Below, one piece after another: positions 4,089-5,395 of a DNA stretch of 5,395 nucleotides; the first letter of the stretch is position 1, and each line of letters begins with the position of its first letter. The translations under genes and the position numbers were made by a program. The notes beneath the pieces were generated by a model. That model was given only the letters and a program-made list of their open reading frames with translations. It searched no databases and was not told the DNA's origin. This DNA is from Microcaldota archaeon (GTDB taxonomy: Archaea > Micrarchaeota > Micrarchaeia > Norongarragalinales > CAINOH01): the NCBI GenBank assembly GCA_027371655.1, contig DAHXMR010000008.1, positions 1 through 5,395 of the forward strand, read 5' to 3'.

Positions 4089-4538
4089 TTATTTTTTCTG
4101 ATACGCCGCTTGGAATTGCTTGCGAACGAAATAATCTTTCAACCTTTTCGAAATAGCCAAAGGCAACTGCCGGACCTGCTCCACCGCAACCGCAGCCTTT
4201 ATCCGCGCCGCGCCCTCACTCCGCTCAAACGCACCGATTGCACCAGCCTTGGCTGCCGCACCCTTGCCCGTGAGAATCTTCAAACGCGCCCTAATCGCCT
4301 GCAAACGCACCTGCTCCTCCTCACGGCTCAAAACCGGAGCCCCACCGACCGCCGCGCCAGGCGCGCGCAAGTCTTCCCGCACCCTTTTCCATCCCGACAC
4401 CGCTGCGGTCTTGAGAAGCCGCTCCCGCTCCCCGTGCAAATCCAGCGACTGCCGCGCGGCGCTTTCCTCCGCCTCCTGCTGCGGCTTGGAAAGCGAAGGC
4501 TGGCCCAACTTCGCGCGCTTGAACGGAAACAACGGCAT
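4089..4538 (-). CDS. Hypothetical basic, alanine-rich helical protein, 149 residues
   Basis: I recognise no family. The protein starts MPLFPFKRAKLGQPSLSKPQQEAEESAARQS and is rich in Ala, Arg, Lys, Glu and Gln. Long predicted helices lie at about residues 20-58, 70-90 (SREEEQVRLQAIRARLKILTG) and 105-145 (ARIKAAVAVEQVRQLPLAISKRLKDYFVRKQFQAAYQ). It has no membrane segment or signal peptide, and its high charge fits a nucleic-acid or scaffold role, which is not shown. ATG 4538 is chosen because AAGGAGG (4553-4559) lies upstream. ATG 4586 would add 16 residues (MGGNSRFLRKEGSVSK) and is possible; TTG 4664 is unlikely because a TATA box lies inside that extension. A promoter TATAAAAG at 4648-4655 (- strand) fits. 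The gene is divergent from the AT-hook-like gene at 4825. Confidence 0.6.
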   Translation of the reverse strand: MPLFPFKRAKLGQPSLSKPQQEAEESAARQSLDLHGERERLLKTAAVSGWKRVREDLRAPGAAVGGAPVLSREEEQVRLQAIRARLKILTGKGAAAKAGAIGAFERSEGAARIKAAVAVEQVRQLPLAISKRLKDYFVRKQFQAAYQKK

Positions 4539-4552
4539 TTTGGAAACCGAAC

Positions 4553-4559
4553 CCTCCTT
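4553..4559 (-). promoter_or_regulatory. Shine-Dalgarno AAGGAGG for the 149-residue gene
   Basis: AAGGAGG on the - strand lies 14 bases before ATG 4538. The spacing is slightly long, but no other start codon follows it. It lies inside the coding frame if ATG 4586 is used, and so argues for the shorter protein. Confidence 0.55.
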
Positions 4560-4647
4560 CCGTAAAAATCGTGAATTTCCCCCCATAAATCCCTTTCCCC
4601 CTTCGCAAAAAGCCCCCAAAACAACCCCCGCCCAAGGCGGCAAAAAG

Positions 4648-4655
4648 CTTTTATA
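4648..4655 (-). promoter_or_regulatory. TATA box TATAAAAG for the 149-residue gene
   Basis: Read on the - strand, GGTATAAAAGC fits an archaeal TATA box. Transcription would begin near 4625-4630, giving a leader of about 90 bases to ATG 4538. That leader is purine-rich on the RNA strand and carries several G runs (opposite C runs at 4579-4584, 4591-4593, 4597-4601, 4613-4617 and 4625-4629). Confidence 0.5.
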
Positions 4656-4670
4656 CCACAACAAAATAAA

Positions 4671-4811
4671 ATTTACTTTGTAAATAAAATAAACTTAGTA
4701 AACAATAAGTTTAAGACGCAAATCCGCACTCGGATTTGAACGCGCATGAATTTGGGTTTCAAATTCGCGCGATGTGCGCAAACTTTAAAAAAATTCCGCG
4801 CGAACGCGCGG
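4671..4811. repeat. Second hairpin run in the divergent promoter region
   Basis: Five perfect inverted repeats follow one another. They are ATTTAC 4671-4676/4680-4685, AAACTTA 4691-4697/4706-4712, AAATCCG-CACT-CGGATTT 4720-4737, GAATTTG-GGTTT-CAAATTC 4748-4766 and CCGCGC-GAAC-GCGCGG 4796-4811. The fourth is extended outward by CGCGC 4741-4745 pairing with GCGCG 4767-4771. The organisation is like the array at 1638-1846, but the sequences are unrelated. The run lies between the divergent genes at 4538 and 4825. Confidence 0.65.
4783..4790 (+). promoter_or_regulatory. TATA-like box CTTTAAAA for the AT-hook-like gene
   Basis: CTTTAAAA ends 34 bases before ATG 4825, so a transcript would start about 10 bases before the ATG, a typical short archaeal leader. 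The GC-rich hairpin 4796-4811 lies between box and start and could be part of the control region. Confidence 0.5.
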
Positions 4812-4824
4812 CGGTTTGGGAAAG

Positions 4825-5079
4825 ATGTCGAAATTGGTGCGGCTTGGGGAAAATTCGTACGCCGAGCTGTCCCGCGTCGCGGGGAGCCTGCAAATGCGCG
4901 CAAAACGCGTCATATCCCTAGACGAGGCGGTGGCCTACCTTTGCGCGCGCGAGGGCGGCAACAGCAAGAGCTTCTGGAAGCGCGTTTCGGGAAGAAAAGA
5001 GGCGCGGGGGAGGCCGCGGAAAGCCCCCCGGCGCATCGGAAAAAGAGTAGCACCGCAAAGGGCTAGACGGCAGAGGTAA
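4825..5079 (+). CDS. Small basic DNA-binding-type protein: RHH-like start, AT-hook-like tail
   Basis: This 84-residue protein starts MSKLVRLGENSYAELSRVAGSLQMRAKRVISLDEAVAYLC. That is a beta strand (KLVRLGE) and two helices, resembling the ribbon-helix-helix layout of archaeal VapB/DUF217-type antitoxins and regulators (K-V-RL-E-Y--L----G------VS-DEA--YL). The second half is extremely basic and contains RGRPRK (residues 61-66), the core of an AT-hook, which binds the minor groove of A/T-rich DNA; A-tracts lie 150 bases downstream. ATG 4825 is preferred over TTG 4816 because the TATA box at 4783 would place the RNA start near 4814. No toxin gene follows, so if it is an antitoxin relative it is an orphan; a transcription factor or chromatin protein is equally possible. 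After the TAA the same frame continues with basic codons to two more AGG-TAA stops. Confidence 0.65.
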   Translation: MSKLVRLGENSYAELSRVAGSLQMRAKRVISLDEAVAYLCAREGGNSKSFWKRVSGRKEARGRPRKAPRRIGKRVAPQRARRQR

Positions 5080-5125
5080 AGAAAACCGGCGCTGCAGAAG
5101 CGCCGCAAGAGGTAAAAGAGGTAAA
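5072..5125 (+). repeat. Three copies of AGAGGTAAA carrying successive in-frame stops
   Basis: AGAGGTAAA occurs at 5072-5080, 5108-5116 and 5117-5125; the last two are tandem. Each contains AGG-TAA in the reading frame of the upstream gene. Read past the first stop, the frame gives RKPALQKRRKR, then stop, then KR, then stop. The perfect hairpin CGGCGCT-GCAGA-AGCGCCG (5087-5105) sits between the first two copies. Confidence 0.6.
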
Positions 5126-5212
5126 AAACGGTTTGCAGGCGGGAAAACGCTTGGTTTGCAAAAAAACCTGCCCATATTTGTTGCCGGCTGCGCCGGAATT
5201 GTGAAAATTTAG

Positions 5213-5226
5213 TTCATACTCGTGAA
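5213..5226. promoter_or_regulatory. Dyad site 8, degenerate (TTCATACTCGTGAA)
   Basis: The left half TTCATAC is perfect with a TTTAG flank identical to site 2. The right half is shifted (TTCA-N6-TGAA instead of N8). It may be a half-site; no gene with a start nearby is seen. Confidence 0.3.
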
Positions 5227-5230
5227 AACG

Positions 5231-5325
5231 CGCAAAAAAGGCAAAAAATTGAAAAATTTGGCAAAAATACCAAAATTCGAGAAAACTTGGCAGAGATTGA
5301 AAAAAAAAAACTTGGCAAAAATCGC
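5231..5325. repeat. A-tracts with repeated GGCA-A(n) words
   Basis: GGCA occurs at 5240, 5260, 5289 and 5314, three times followed by five or six A (the 5289 copy is not). Longer A runs lie between, including about 11 A at 5300-5310. Spacings of 20, 29 and 25 bases are irregular. On the - strand the same stretch is strings of T, so it could also end transcripts coming from the right. Phased A-tracts bend DNA. Confidence 0.5.
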
Positions 5326-5395
5326 ATAACGCTTATTTGCCCCCGGTAAGGGGGAACAAGAACAGTTCAACCAGCAGCCTTCGAGGAGTCCGAAA

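Larger units (their letters stand above)
5080..5395. other. 316-base region without a supported gene: hairpins and A-tracts
   Basis: Hairpins are CGGCGCT/AGCGCCG (5087-5105), GGTTT/AAACC (5153-5168), CCGGC/GCCGG (5184-5196), TTTGG/CCAAA (5257-5274) and CCCCC/GGGGG (5340-5354). GGTTTGCA is directly repeated at 5130-5137 and 5153-5160. Several frames are open at the right edge on both strands, but none has a start or recognisable protein, so whether a gene enters or leaves there cannot be decided. Confidence 0.55.

Noticed and set aside
5067..5204. Open + strand frame of 45 codons after the AT-hook-like gene
   Set aside because: No usable start codon at its beginning and no ribosome site; it spans the hairpins. 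It would need a frameshift to join the upstream gene.
5333..5395. End of a - strand gene (20 codons, FRTPRRLLVELFLFPLTGGK, stop at 5333-5335) followed by T-rich DNA
   Set aside because: Possible, but other frames on both strands are equally open at this edge and nothing is recognisable in 20 residues.

Overview
The window looks archaeal, most likely from a small-genome or DPANN-type lineage, although the phylum cannot be fixed from 5.4 kb. The evidence is an archaeal-type triose-phosphate isomerase, archaeal TATA-like boxes (TTTAAATA, CTTTAAAA, TATAAAAG) with short leaders, and Shine-Dalgarno sequences at internal operon genes. Coding DNA is moderately GC-rich. Intergenic DNA is A/T-rich and unusually full of inverted repeats.

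Layout. (1) 1-1331: a housekeeping operon on the + strand, with the C-terminal half of triose-phosphate isomerase followed 16 bases later by an MscS-family mechanosensitive channel. (2) 1335-2640: a toxin-antitoxin-like block on the + strand. It has a TATA box followed by three 13-base repeats, a short DUF4258-like gene whose 3' end runs into an array of back-to-back perfect hairpins (about 1638-1846), and then a complete MntA/HepT (MNT nucleotidyltransferase / HEPN RNase) pair. (3) 2637-4538: three small unrecognised genes on the - strand, separated by A/T-rich spacers. (4) 4670-5079: a divergent promoter region with a second hairpin run, then a + strand gene for a small basic protein with a ribbon-helix-helix-like start and an AT-hook-like tail. 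(5) 5080-5395: noncoding DNA with more hairpins, in-frame repeats of AGAGGTAAA and A-tracts.

Two signals are not explained by the genes. The first is the hairpin array at 1638-1846, which ends in a perfect four-way-junction fold (1749-1846) just upstream of mntA-hepT. The second is a 16-bp dyad, close to TTCATA-N4-TATGAA, in seven copies between 3213 and 4077, with a degenerate eighth near 5213. The copies at 3213 and 4062 sit 26-30 bases upstream of the starts of two - strand genes, as expected of an operator for a shared regulator. Words related to it (AACGTT, ACATATG) also occur at the promoter near 1341. The region from 1335 onwards therefore reads as an accessory island, perhaps a plasmid- or virus-derived or toxin-antitoxin-rich segment, placed after a conserved metabolic operon.
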